Shown here: positions 9,710 through 17,903 of the stretch, one piece after another
Layout of the letters: every line of letters starts with the position of its first letter
Numbering within the stretch: the stretch's first letter is position 1
NCBI GenBank assembly: GCA_026552855.1
Contig: JAPMTX010000165.1
Span: 1 to 32,770, forward strand
DNA from: Candidatus Methanoperedens sp.
Lineage (GTDB): Archaea; Halobacteriota; Methanosarcinia; Methanosarcinales; Methanoperedenaceae
Reading direction: 5' to 3'
DNA length: 32,770 bases
Program-made: the position numbers and the translations under genes
Notes under the pieces: model-generated
The model's input: the letters and a program-made list of their open reading frames with translations, nothing else
Database searches by the model: none
What the model was told of the DNA's origin: nothing

Positions 9710-9728
9710 GCAAAAGTAATACTTTTGC
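9710..9728. repeat. 19-bp perfect palindrome
   Basis: Arms GCAAAAGTA and TACTTTTGC are separated by one A. It could be a regulator-binding site or part of a transcription end signal; nothing else in the sequence decides this. Confidence 0.5.
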
Positions 9729-9938
9729 CCATTAAATTCGGATGTATGCTCTGCCGTCCTGTCAACATGCATCCAGCAAACCACATCGATTGGCATGATT
9801 TTTAATTGTCTGATGTCTTTAAATTATTTTTGTTTTAAGAATTTAAACCGCAACCTATTTATCATGACAGGAGGCGCGGGCTACCTCCCGAATCTTGAAG
9901 CGCTTGTTGCCGGGTAATGACACAATTTTTTACCTCTT

Positions 9939-11195
9939 TCACTGGTCGTATCTTAATGCATCCACAGGTCTCATTTTAGCTGCATGCCTTGCAGGGATTA
10001 TTCCGGATAATACGCCAATAACAACCGAGAACCCAAGAGCAAAAAAGATAGTCTCTGCAGTAATGGTTGCTCGTAAGTCTCCTCCAAAGCCAAGCGCCTG
10101 TATCCCCAGGTAAGGTATGAGCAGGGAAATCGCCGCACCGAATCCCGCACCTATAATTCCTCCCACCAGTCCAAAGATTCCCGACTCGATAAGGAAAAGT
10201 TTCATGATCTCGCGTTCACTTCCGCCCATCGCCTTCAGGAGCCCTATCTGTTTTGTGCGTTCCATGACTGACATGAACATGGTATTGGCTATTCCTATCG
10301 CCCCGACAAGAAGCGAGACCGCTGCGATTGCGCTCAGAAAGAGAGATAATGTCTGGGTCACGCTGCTCATCTGCTCGCGGATAAGGGCTGAAGCTATTAC
10401 TGTAAAATCTTTTGTTCGCGGATTTACCTGTCTTGAACTCATAAGCTTCTGATCGATATCATTTCTCAAGTATTCAACAAGGGCCACATCCGAGGCTTTA
10501 ATAACTATAGATGTAAATTGGTTATTTGCGACTCTCTCAGTTATAACTTCTCTTGCCATCTCGGCAGGCATATAAATCCCTGTATCGCTGCCGCCCCCGA
10601 ATCCCCCTGCCTGCTTGAGAACACCTACAACCCTGAAATTTTTACCTCCTATGGTAATCGGACGATTAAGCGTGATGGGTTGAAGGAAAGTACCATGGGC
10701 AAGACTGTAACCCACTACAATCGAATTTGAATCCCCTGCCTGAAGATACCTTCCTTCGTCTATGCCTGTATTATCCATCAGTCTCCAGACTGAAGTATCT
10801 ACTCCAGTTACAGACACTACTGTTTTCTCATTATCGTACTTGAGGTCGGCTTTACCTGAAACGAGCCCGTTCACGTACATAACTCCCGGGATCTGTTTGA
10901 TTACTTTGTAATCTTTATCAGTGAGGTTGATTGAAGAACTCGTACTTACAGACCTGTCCGTATGCATCTCGCTGTGTACGCCTGTGGCTCTGAAGTATCC
11001 CGGTATGACTGTTATTATATCAGCACCGAGACCTCCAAGCCTCTGCTGCATGTTCTCCTGCATCCCCTGCCCTATGGATATGATGGCTACAACAGAGGCG
11101 ACGCCAATGATTACGCCGGTGATGGTAAGCCAGCTTCTCATCCTGCTTTTCTTTACATGAGAAAGAGATAGCAGGAGAACGTCCAGAGATCTCAT
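9939..11195 (-). CDS. MacB/FtsX-type ABC transporter permease
   Basis: 418 residues. There is a hydrophobic N-terminal helix (about 17-40, RSWLTITGVIIGVASVVAII), a large extracytoplasmic MacB-like core domain (about 45-265), and three membrane helices near 285-305, 335-370 and 380-405, giving the four-helix topology of this family. The segment IGLLKAMGGSEREIMKLFLIES is the typical FtsX-domain coupling region. The start codon overlaps the stop of the upstream gene by four bases (ATGA), so the two are translationally coupled. Together with the ATPase gene this makes a transporter that in bacteria exports peptides, lipoproteins or drugs by mechanotransmission. The archaeal substrate is unknown. 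Confidence 0.92.
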   Translation of the reverse strand: MRSLDVLLLSLSHVKKSRMRSWLTITGVIIGVASVVAIISIGQGMQENMQQRLGGLGADIITVIPGYFRATGVHSEMHTDRSVSTSSSINLTDKDYKVIKQIPGVMYVNGLVSGKADLKYDNEKTVVSVTGVDTSVWRLMDNTGIDEGRYLQAGDSNSIVVGYSLAHGTFLQPITLNRPITIGGKNFRVVGVLKQAGGFGGGSDTGIYMPAEMAREVITERVANNQFTSIVIKASDVALVEYLRNDIDQKLMSSRQVNPRTKDFTVIASALIREQMSSVTQTLSLFLSAIAAVSLLVGAIGIANTMFMSVMERTKQIGLLKAMGGSEREIMKLFLIESGIFGLVGGIIGAGFGAAISLLIPYLGIQALGFGGDLRATITAETIFFALGFSVVIGVLSGIIPARHAAKMRPVDALRYDQ

Positions 11196-12451
11196 TTTTC
11201 TCTCTGCCTCTGGAATTTCAGCCTCTTATACATCTCTGTTATGCTCTTGCGCTGCCAGATGCCTATGATGCCGATTAATACAATCCCGGCATATGGAATA
11301 AAGCTGGCAGCCTGTCTGGAGATGTTCGATCCACCGCTATGCATTGCTGCATGCTGATCCTCGGCGTTCCCGGATGCTGTACCGCTCATCGTACCTGAAA
11401 GTTTCACAGGCAGCTTCTTTTCTAAAGATCTGCGCACGCCTGTAGCGTCGGTGTATTGTATCATGACTTTCAGGTCTGATCTGCCCGTCTGAGCCATCTG
11501 GAAGGTTGCCGAGGTGTAATCCCCTGCGTTCAGGTTACCTATGACCTGGGAGCTGCTCCCGATAATGTTGAAGTTATTCTGGGAAGGTATTGTTACGCTC
11601 ACAGCATTCGCGGGGTTTACACCGATGTTTGCCACGCTGAGCAAGACACTGCCTCCTGATTCCTGATAACTTAACTCAAAATCCGTGATTCCAGCTATGC
11701 CAACGCCGATATAATCGTTTGTTGTATAATTCATTCCTGATATTTTTAAAGGGATGTTGTAAACGCCTGTCTGAGCCAGCGCATCGACCATCAGAGTAAA
11801 TCTTACTTCAGCTTCATCCTGCGGGCTTAAACTTCCAAGAGGAAACCTTGTACCCGAGCCAACTATTGAAAATGCTTTTGATAAATGCTCCATTGTCGTG
11901 TCGAGATCCACGTACAGGTTTCGCGCAGTACCCGTGCCCACATTCTTAAATTCCAATACAACCTCACTTATCGAACCTGGTGCAACGGTCTTAACAGAAG
12001 AGTTCGAAAGTATTACTACGGGGGTGCCTGAAACAACAAGGACTCTATCTTCCTGCATCGTTGTTGTAGGTGAGTTGCTGCTTGAGTCTCCTTTGCCTTT
12101 AGAAGTTATATGGACGTGGAAATCATATTCTCCTTCCACCGCGCTTTTATCTACGTGGATTTTGAACTTTGCAGTCCGCATCTCGTTCCAGTCCTGAATG
12201 CTGCCGATGACCACCGCATCATCAAGAACATGCACCGCCTTTTCCGTGGCGTTATTTGCAGGTACGAGTTTTACAACTGTGTCGCTCAGCCAGGTACCGT
12301 AACCGGTATTTTTAATCGGCACCCATACAAAGACCGTATCGCCAGGATATACAGGCTCATGCTCGGTCACGAGGTAAGTTTTTGCTGCTGATGCGCCCTG
12401 CAAAAACAGCAGCGAGACCAGCAAAAACAGGATATATTTTCTTAAGTTCAT
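11192..12451 (-). CDS. Exported CARDB/S-layer-like protein, accessory to MacB-type transporter
   Basis: 419 residues with a signal peptide (about 1-22, ending GASAAK), a largely beta extracellular part and a C-terminal membrane helix (about 388-405, IPYAGIVLIGIIGIW) followed by a basic tail. Two segments resemble CARDB/NEW3-type beta-sandwiches with the recurring pattern VVLEFKNVGTGTARNL and LSVANIGVNPANAVSVTIP. Such proteins (COG1361-like) often accompany MacB-type permease/ATPase pairs in archaea, in the place held by the periplasmic adaptor in bacteria. It has an SD-like GGTGATT before the ATG. It lies between ATPase and permease, 12 bp after the former and overlapping the latter. Confidence 0.8.
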   Translation of the reverse strand: MNLRKYILFLLVSLLFLQGASAAKTYLVTEHEPVYPGDTVFVWVPIKNTGYGTWLSDTVVKLVPANNATEKAVHVLDDAVVIGSIQDWNEMRTAKFKIHVDKSAVEGEYDFHVHITSKGKGDSSSNSPTTTMQEDRVLVVSGTPVVILSNSSVKTVAPGSISEVVLEFKNVGTGTARNLYVDLDTTMEHLSKAFSIVGSGTRFPLGSLSPQDEAEVRFTLMVDALAQTGVYNIPLKISGMNYTTNDYIGVGIAGITDFELSYQESGGSVLLSVANIGVNPANAVSVTIPSQNNFNIIGSSSQVIGNLNAGDYTSATFQMAQTGRSDLKVMIQYTDATGVRRSLEKKLPVKLSGTMSGTASGNAEDQHAAMHSGGSNISRQAASFIPYAGIVLIGIIGIWQRKSITEMYKRLKFQRQREK

Positions 12452-12463
12452 GTAATCACCTAA

Positions 12464-13132
12464 CTATGCCGCAAGTCTTCCATCAACCATTCTCACAATC
12501 TCGTTCGCTCTTGCGGCGATTTTTTCGTCATGTGTGATCATAACAACCGTAACGCCCCGGGCATTCAGCGCTGAAAAGATATCCAGTACCTCCTTTCCCG
12601 CCTCTGTATCCAGGTTGCCTGTCGGTTCGTCTGCTAAAATTAATGAAGGATCTGTGGACAGGGCTCTTGCTATAGCGACCCTCTGGCTCTGACCGCCTGA
12701 GAGCTGCGAGGGGTAATGGTGGGCGCGGTCTGAAAGACCCACGAGTCCCAGAAGTTCCTCTGATCTGTCCCATATCTCCTCCTCGCCGAACTCGTGTATC
12801 CTCATGGGAAGCTGGACGTTCTCAAGGGCGGTCAGCGTTGGGTAGAGGTTATGCGACTGGAAGACGAAGCCTATTTTCCTGCCCCTGATCCTGGAGAGTT
12901 CTTTTTCGCTAAGAGACGCTATATTCTGTCCCTCAAGGAGCACTTTGCCCTTAGTGGGGATATCAAGGCATCCTATCATATTCATTGCAGTCGATTTACC
13001 GCTCCCGCTCGGTCCCATGACGGCCAGGAATTCGCCTGGCTCTACTTTCAAGCTTAAGCCGCGCAGAGCAGGGACCTCGACTTCACCCATCTTATATATT
13101 TTCCAGACATCCTCAAGTTCAATGATGTTCAA
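12464..13132 (-). CDS. MacB/LolD-type ABC transporter ATPase
   Basis: About 222 residues. The Walker A motif GPSGSGKST, Q-loop region FVFQSHNLYP, signature LSGGQSQRVAIARAL and Walker B ILADEPTGNLD are complete, with the family-typical LYPTLTALENVQLPM. The start is a TTG at 13132, chosen because a strong SD (AGGAGGT) lies three bases upstream. An earlier in-frame TTG at 13156 lies upstream of this SD and would add only a short, unlikely extension. It is the first gene of the three-gene operon and powers the permease at 9939-11195. Confidence 0.92.
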   Translation of the reverse strand: MNIIELEDVWKIYKMGEVEVPALRGLSLKVEPGEFLAVMGPSGSGKSTAMNMIGCLDIPTKGKVLLEGQNIASLSEKELSRIRGRKIGFVFQSHNLYPTLTALENVQLPMRIHEFGEEEIWDRSEELLGLVGLSDRAHHYPSQLSGGQSQRVAIARALSTDPSLILADEPTGNLDTEAGKEVLDIFSALNARGVTVVMITHDEKIAARANEIVRMVDGRLAA

Positions 13133-13188
13133 GGTACCTCCTTTTCGCAGTATCAAACAGCTTTACAAGCAATGTAAACCTAAGTAGT

Positions 13189-13245
13189 TTGTGCTTTTAA
13201 AATTTAAAGTTTGAAATGGTTTATTAATTTCTTTTTAAAGCACAA
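13189..13245. promoter_or_regulatory. Inverted repeat between divergent genes, candidate operator
   Basis: TTGTGCTTTTAAAA at 13189-13202 and TTTTTAAAGCACAA at 13232-13245 pair at 13 of 14 positions around a 29-base spacer. It lies between the minus-strand ABC operon and the plus-strand small membrane gene. The AT-rich cores could be the two TATA boxes and the outer TTGTGC parts a shared binding site. Confidence 0.45.
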
Positions 13246-13299
13246 TTAAGATGAACAATGGAAAGCAAAAAACCGCATAGCGATGAGGAGAACTATATA

Positions 13300-13544
13300 A
13301 TGTCTATAATCGAGCTAATGCTGGTGGTTTTTTAATCAACCTGCCTTTCGGCTACTGGAGATACAGGGCTATCAGGTTCTCCAGGCAGTGGATGATGGCT
13401 ATACATATCCCTGTACCGTTCGTGTTTTTATTGAGGATGCTTTCAGGTTTCGGCTGGAAGGTTGTGCCGTTGCTTATGTTTTCCTTTGCCGCAGGGCAGT
13501 TTGCAGGCGGAAAGCTTGGGGAGCAAATGATCGGGAAGTTTTGA
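13300..13544 (+). pseudogene. Small membrane protein gene with a one-base shift in a T run
   Basis: An SD-like GAGGAG precedes ATG 13300, which opens MSIIELMLVVF and then meets TAA at a run of six T (13328-13333). In the frame one base back, the sequence continues without a break as LINLPFGYWRYR, FSRQWMMAIHIPVPFVFLLR, FGWKVVPLLMF and FAAGQFAGGKLGEQM, ending with TGA at 13542-13544. Adding one T gives a coherent protein of about 81 residues with two to three hydrophobic segments and a basic loop. It may be a pseudogene, a sequencing error in the homopolymer, or a gene read by slippage on T-TTT-TAA. The plus-strand frame around 13388-13657 is a shadow. Confidence 0.65.
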
Positions 13545-13602
13545 AAATATATTATATACTGAAAATGTTATATATGAGCCGTAGCCTACTTTTGTCCCAT
13601 AG

Positions 13603-14016
13603 CCGAAGTATGCGGTTCTTTTTTCAAGAAAAAATAAAAATGCTACCAACCCGATAAATTCAATGTTGAACTTTGGCTATGGATTGCTGGCACAGCAAAT
13701 GTCAGAGCTTCTATTAGGCAAAGGCTTTGAATTATCGATTGGATTTATACACCAAAGTGAAGGAAGCAACAGATATTGGAATATGCTGGCTTACGATTTT
13801 ATAGAACCTTTTAGAGTATGGATAGACAATAGTGTTAAAGAAATGATTGCTGAAAAGGAAATTAAGCCAACCGACTTTAAATTCAGTGATGACTTGTCAT
13901 ACATGGTCTTTAAGGATCATGAGTTAGAGATTGCAGTGAATAGATTCATGGAAACTCTTAGTCCGCTGGAACATAAAGCACTTCCAATTATCAGAAACGT
14001 AGAGAATATGCTCTAA
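13603..14016 (+). pseudogene. cas1: Cas1 C-terminal remnant
   Basis: The frame is open from 13603 after a TAG and ends at 14016, about 137 codons against the 300 or more usual for Cas1. Its sequence follows the Cas1 catalytic half: NPINSMLNFGYGLL, then GFELSIGFIH (the metal-binding His region) and YDFIEPFRVWID (the acidic metal ligand region). The Cas1-type similarity already starts before the first ATG (13663), so the N-terminal half was lost and this is not simply a short gene. No cas2, other cas gene or CRISPR repeat is visible. If translated from ATG 13663 it would give 117 residues. Cas1 inserts spacers during CRISPR adaptation; this piece alone should be inactive. Confidence 0.75.
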
Positions 14017-14401
14017 GGTATAGAAATCGAATACTTTCACCTCGCATAAGGATATCTTTTATAGGTTAATTAATATGTAATGTATTTATGGAAAACACGA
14101 ATGAAAAGAAATCTGAAAAAATGATTGGCTAATAGTTGGATAAATTAAGAGCATAAACTATTTTAATAGTTATAACATATAACACACCGCAATAAGATAA
14201 TCCATCAATATTAAGTAAATTGAAAAGTGAAAGATAAACAATAAGTAATTTGTGGCTGTCTAATCTTTCAAGTTTAAGGTGGACAAAAGGAGGATTAAAA
14301 GCTTGGTGGACGGATAAGGAGGATTAAAAAACTTGAGTGTCAGCAAAAGAAAAATAATGCTTTATTATTTAAAACTATAATAGAGATCAAAGGCGATAAA
14401 A
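14017..14401 (+). other. Intergenic leader with imperfect tandem repeat
   Basis: About 385 AT-rich bases. A 14-codon frame at 14088-14132 (MENTNEKKSEKMIG) may be a gene start left by a deletion, or chance. The only clear structure is the tandem repeat at 14278-14334. No CRISPR-like array is present. Confidence 0.5.
14278..14334 (+). repeat. Imperfect tandem direct repeat before the HNH-helicase module
   Basis: GGTGGAC, then AGGAGGATTAAAA, then CTT occurs at 14278-14304 and again at 14305-14334, with small length differences. It lies 68 bases upstream of the next gene. The AGGAGGATT parts look like strong ribosome-binding sites with no start codon at the right distance, so a duplicated leader or a protein-binding site is possible. 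Confidence 0.6.
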
Positions 14402-15049
14402 ATGCTTAAATCAACTGCACCTGAAAGAATTGCTCGAACTGCATTTGGTGGGGCGGATATATTAAAAGTCCAATCTCAGCATGAAAGATTCTTAAGGGAA
14501 ATAAAGACCCTATCAGCAGATAAAAAAGCAGAAGAAATAAAAAACGCAGTCAATTATCTTATAGCGAATAAAAGCGATTATTGGCTTGAAACTGCACATC
14601 TCCTTCAAATATTGCTGGGCGACCCAGAAAAAGAAGATGGTCTTTATTTAAATATAGAACCAAACAATACGAGAAAAGACTTCTGTAAAAAATATTTAAA
14701 CATTCCTTATAGTACTGCAATTTCTTATATAAAAGTAATCAGAGATTATGAGAAATATGGCTTTAAAGAGGAGCAGATAAGGGTATTAGGCTTTTCAAAA
14801 ACAAAAGAAATATTAAGACAATCCTCTAAATTACCATCAGGCAATTTATCAGAGTATTCATATAAAAATATAGATGAGCTTAAGAAACTAAAATATGCTC
14901 AAATCAAACCTAAAAAACAAAAATCTACTCTTGAATTATTGAAACGACATTGGAATAAATCTGATGAAACTGAAAAGAAAGAATTTTTGAGGTTTCTAAA
15001 TGAAACGGGAGAGAATCCCAGTATGGATAAAAAATATAGTGGAGATTGA
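14402..15049 (+). CDS. Unknown protein with HTH-like central segment, coupled to HNH-helicase
   Basis: 215 residues, basic and mostly helical, no signal peptide. I do not recognise the family. The centre (about 95-145) reads RKDFCKKYLNIPYSTAISYI followed by a KVIRDYEKYG segment and FSKTKEILR, which looks like a helix-turn-helix as in phage or plasmid DNA-binding proteins. The C-terminus is Lys/Glu-rich. A GGCGAT lies before ATG 14402. The gene overlaps the HNH-helicase gene by 50 bp in another frame, so the two are probably translated together. A role in recognising DNA for the nuclease/helicase is inferred from position only. Confidence 0.7.
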   Translation: MLKSTAPERIARTAFGGADILKVQSQHERFLREIKTLSADKKAEEIKNAVNYLIANKSDYWLETAHLLQILLGDPEKEDGLYLNIEPNNTRKDFCKKYLNIPYSTAISYIKVIRDYEKYGFKEEQIRVLGFSKTKEILRQSSKLPSGNLSEYSYKNIDELKKLKYAQIKPKKQKSTLELLKRHWNKSDETEKKEFLRFLNETGENPSMDKKYSGD

Positions 15050-17246
15050 GAAAGGTGAAAAATGTGGGATTTGTGGAGAACCAATTAAATTCAACGAACC
15101 CTCTGAGATTGACCACATATATCCTCTTTCAAAAGGGGGCTCGGATAGCCTTGAAAATCTTCATGTGGTTCATAAATTATGCAATAGAAAAAAGGGAGGT
15201 AGAAAAATTATGGTAAGTTCAGATCAGTGGAAACTCTGGTGGGAATTAATCAGACCAAATTTGGATAAATTGAGGGATAATCAAATAGAAGCATATATGA
15301 ATACAGTTGAAAGGTACACGGATTTTGAAAAATATCCAGAACCAGATAGAATATGTTATGGCGGGAGACCAAAAATATATTGTGAGTGTACTGGTGGGGG
15401 CAAAAGCATATTAATGCTTATCTTAGGATTCTTTTTGGCAAGAAAAAGAATCTTAATTGTAACTCCAAGCACAGTAATAAAAAAGAACAATTTTGATGCT
15501 TTAAAAGATGCTTATGATATAGGGATTATTCCTAAGAAAGTCTATGATGAAATAAATATCACTACATTAGATAGACCAAATTCATTAACATACATTCGTT
15601 CTGCTGATATTGTAATTTCAACATACCAGAAATTAGGAAAGAGCGATGCTGATAGAGTGTTAGCCAATCTTAGAGAGGACGACTTTGATATTGTTTTGAT
15701 AGATGAAGGACATCATTATAAAGAAGGGGAAGAATTTGATAAAACAACTCACAGAGAAATTGTAAAAAAATTTAAAAACTCAATAATTTTGTTTTTTACT
15801 GCTACGCCTTTTGATGCTAAATTAAACCCAATCTTGGAAGAATTTGATAAAGAAAGAGATGTAATTCATGAATTTAAATATGCTGATGCTTGGCTCAAAG
15901 GATATGTCAAATATTTTGAATGGACTGAAATAAAACCAGAACAACAGACTTTATTAATAACACATCCCAACGGAAGAACTGAGAAAATCAAATTATTATC
16001 AGATGGCATAGATGAAGCTAAGAAATTAAATGGATATAAAGCTGCAATTTCAAAAAGCATGGCAACAAAATTATCATTAATACATGCTACAATCCAATTG
16101 CTCGACCAAAGAAACGAAGAATTAAGAGGAAGGACTAAAAAGAATATCGCACTAATAGTTTTTCCAAATATAGAAGATGCAGAGGAATGCTCAAAAATTT
16201 TAGATAAAATGGGCTTACACTACAAACATTGCATTATCCATTCTAAATTGCCCGATTACCAAACAGTTTTAAAAGATATCAAGAATGATGTTTATGATAT
16301 CCTGCTTTCAATCAATGTACTCAAAGAAGGATTCGACCAGAAAAATATAACTATTGTTACTCTTTGTAGAAATATCCAATCATATGTTTTTTTTAATCAG
16401 GTTATTGGGAGAGGGGTAAGGGCAAGAAAAGACATACACGGTAAGCCAATTCCAGTATCTGGTCACGCAAGAGATATGAAAGATATTTGCTATATAGTTA
16501 CCCATGAGGGCTTTGGGCTTCAAACATATTGGGATAACTTTAGGGAATTAGATTTAGAGAACCTTGTCGATAAACAAGAAGAAAAAGAAATCGAAAATAG
16601 AAAAGAACGAGTAGGAGTCGGATCAAGCGGCGATACTATTACAATATCACCGGAATTGAGAATCGAAGATGAAATAGTAAAAGGGTACGACTCGGATGGT
16701 TTTGATGATGGTAGAACTCCCAGAGATGAAACAATGGCTTATTATTTCAGGGAGGCAGTAAAACAAGGTGATGACCCAAATTTTAAAGAGATGATAGAGG
16801 AACTTTATGAAAGAGATGAAGGGATAGGGCTATCAAAATTCTTTCAAAAATCACGGTCATTAGAGTTCGCTGGTAGAAGAAATACGCCGACTGCTATTAT
16901 AGAGCCTAAAAAAGATGATAAAAAGGATCTACAAGCAGAAACAACCGAAAAAGCCAAGAGGCTACAATATATTTTACGAAACCACATCGTTCGGAGATTA
17001 GATAGCAGACATATTGATTTTGGAACAATAATGAAGGTAATGTATGCAACTTTTCTTCAACTTTATGGACATCCATTAAAAAGTGGGGCATCTAAAGGTG
17101 GTTATAGTTTTAAACCCGCAGATGTCGAGTTCATAAATACCAAGGGTTTAGAATTAATTGAGAAATATGGAAGTTACCGGTATTTTGAAGAAAATTTCTG
17201 GCCAGCATTTAAAAAGAATCTTGATGAAAAGAGAGTGTTTTACTGA
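15000..17246 (+). CDS. HNH endonuclease fused to SF2 helicase, candidate anti-phage effector
   Basis: 748 residues. The N-terminal HNH domain has C22-x2-C25, D38-H39, N53 and the HKLCN segment (H58-C61-N62), the full set for a zinc-bound HNH nuclease. An SF2 helicase follows: Walker A CTGGGKS (130-136), DEGH box (235-238), TATP (267-270) and motif VI QVIGRGVRAR (467-476). The last 230 residues are charged and unassigned. Start ATG 15000 is chosen for its GAGGT six bases upstream; a GTG at 15039 is the alternative. Domain order resembles restriction-type or defence helicase-nucleases, but I do not match it to a named system. Base composition is low-GC, like the whole 13.3-18.6 kb island and unlike the flanking operons. 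Confidence 0.9.
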   Translation: MKRERIPVWIKNIVEIEKGEKCGICGEPIKFNEPSEIDHIYPLSKGGSDSLENLHVVHKLCNRKKGGRKIMVSSDQWKLWWELIRPNLDKLRDNQIEAYMNTVERYTDFEKYPEPDRICYGGRPKIYCECTGGGKSILMLILGFFLARKRILIVTPSTVIKKNNFDALKDAYDIGIIPKKVYDEINITTLDRPNSLTYIRSADIVISTYQKLGKSDADRVLANLREDDFDIVLIDEGHHYKEGEEFDKTTHREIVKKFKNSIILFFTATPFDAKLNPILEEFDKERDVIHEFKYADAWLKGYVKYFEWTEIKPEQQTLLITHPNGRTEKIKLLSDGIDEAKKLNGYKAAISKSMATKLSLIHATIQLLDQRNEELRGRTKKNIALIVFPNIEDAEECSKILDKMGLHYKHCIIHSKLPDYQTVLKDIKNDVYDILLSINVLKEGFDQKNITIVTLCRNIQSYVFFNQVIGRGVRARKDIHGKPIPVSGHARDMKDICYIVTHEGFGLQTYWDNFRELDLENLVDKQEEKEIENRKERVGVGSSGDTITISPELRIEDEIVKGYDSDGFDDGRTPRDETMAYYFREAVKQGDDPNFKEMIEELYERDEGIGLSKFFQKSRSLEFAGRRNTPTAIIEPKKDDKKDLQAETTEKAKRLQYILRNHIVRRLDSRHIDFGTIMKVMYATFLQLYGHPLKSGASKGGYSFKPADVEFINTKGLELIEKYGSYRYFEENFWPAFKKNLDEKRVFY

Positions 17247-17438
17247 TTAATCCTTCTCATTTAAGAAAAGGCGATATAAAAGAAATCGAAAGAAAAGGCT
17301 ATTGGGTCTTTAAGGAAAAATAGGGAATCAAATATTGGAAAAGTAATGTGACGAATAATATTCACTTGCCATCTACCGTTTATGGAGAAAAGCATATTAC
17401 TGATTAACAGCTAATAGATTTCAAAGATAGTGATAAAA
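17247..17438 (+). other. Gap with a possible short coding remnant
   Basis: Directly after the helicase stop, a different frame reads INPSHLRKGDIKEIERKGY and ends at a TAG near 17323, with no start codon. This protein-like composition suggests the tail of a lost gene or a frame-shifted extension of the helicase. The rest shows nothing clear. Confidence 0.3.
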
Positions 17439-17903
17439 ATGATAAATGCTCATCTTAAGAGAAGATTTATGCAGGAATTTGAGTCTGAATGTTTATCTCT
17501 TCCAGGTATTCAGAGAGTAGAATTTTTTGGTTCATTCAATACAGATAATTGGAAACATGGGATTTCCGATATTGATATATCCATTTATGGAGAAAACATC
17601 TCTGGAGATACTAAGTACCAAGTTATACAGATATTGAGACGCTTAAATAATAAGTATGGATTGATGTTAGAAAATGTTCGATGTGCGCATCCAACACCAT
17701 TCTTTTTAGATTCTCCTGTAAGAATCCAGTTATTTCAACAGTTAATGAAAGGACATTCTGAAATTATTGAATTAGGAAGAAATTTTATGAAACAGAATGC
17801 ACATACATATAGAGATGTCTGGGCGTCTGAAGATTCTGTAAAGGTTTTTGAAAATGCTCTTCCTGTTCCACGATTCAGCGAGTTATTTGATAAATTTAGA
17901 TAG
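17439..17903 (+). CDS. Pol-beta-superfamily nucleotidyltransferase
   Basis: About 154 residues. The nucleotidyltransferase signature is present: GS at 31-32 (FFGSFN) and D-x-D at 44/46 (SDIDISIYG), which bind the nucleotide and two metals. The protein is longer than the minimal MNT antitoxin-type enzymes (about 100 residues), and no HEPN partner gene is adjacent. The ATG at 17439 is preferred because AGTGAT lies a few bases upstream; a GTG at 17430 would add three residues. It follows the HNH-helicase by about 190 bases on the same strand and could belong to the same defence module. Enzymes of this fold add nucleotides to small molecules, RNA or proteins; the target is unknown. Confidence 0.8.
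   Translation: MINAHLKRRFMQEFESECLSLPGIQRVEFFGSFNTDNWKHGISDIDISIYGENISGDTKYQVIQILRRLNNKYGLMLENVRCAHPTPFFLDSPVRIQLFQQLMKGHSEIIELGRNFMKQNAHTYRDVWASEDSVKVFENALPVPRFSELFDKFR

Larger units (their letters stand above)
9592..9938. other. Intergenic region between convergent genes, with palindromes and a promoter-like motif
   Basis: No convincing gene is seen. The region holds an 8-bp-arm palindrome at 9670-9687 followed by a T run (9692-9697), which could end TcA transcription. A second perfect palindrome lies at 9710-9728 (9-bp arms, 1-base loop). A promoter-like AAACCGCAAC-CTATTTAT segment at 9845-9862 points right. It is followed directly by a 17-codon frame at 9864-9917 (MTGGAGYLPNLEALVAG), which may be chance. 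Confidence 0.6.

Noticed and set aside
9864-9917. 17-aa micropeptide gene
   Set aside because: Too short to support without expression or conservation; noted only within the intergenic entry.
13388-13657. Plus-strand frame of 89 codons
   Set aside because: The protein-like frame in this stretch is another one, the continuation of the small membrane gene; this frame is its shadow.
14017-14401. CRISPR array beside the cas1 remnant
   Set aside because: Only one imperfect two-unit repeat is present and it has no spacers; no array found anywhere in the window.
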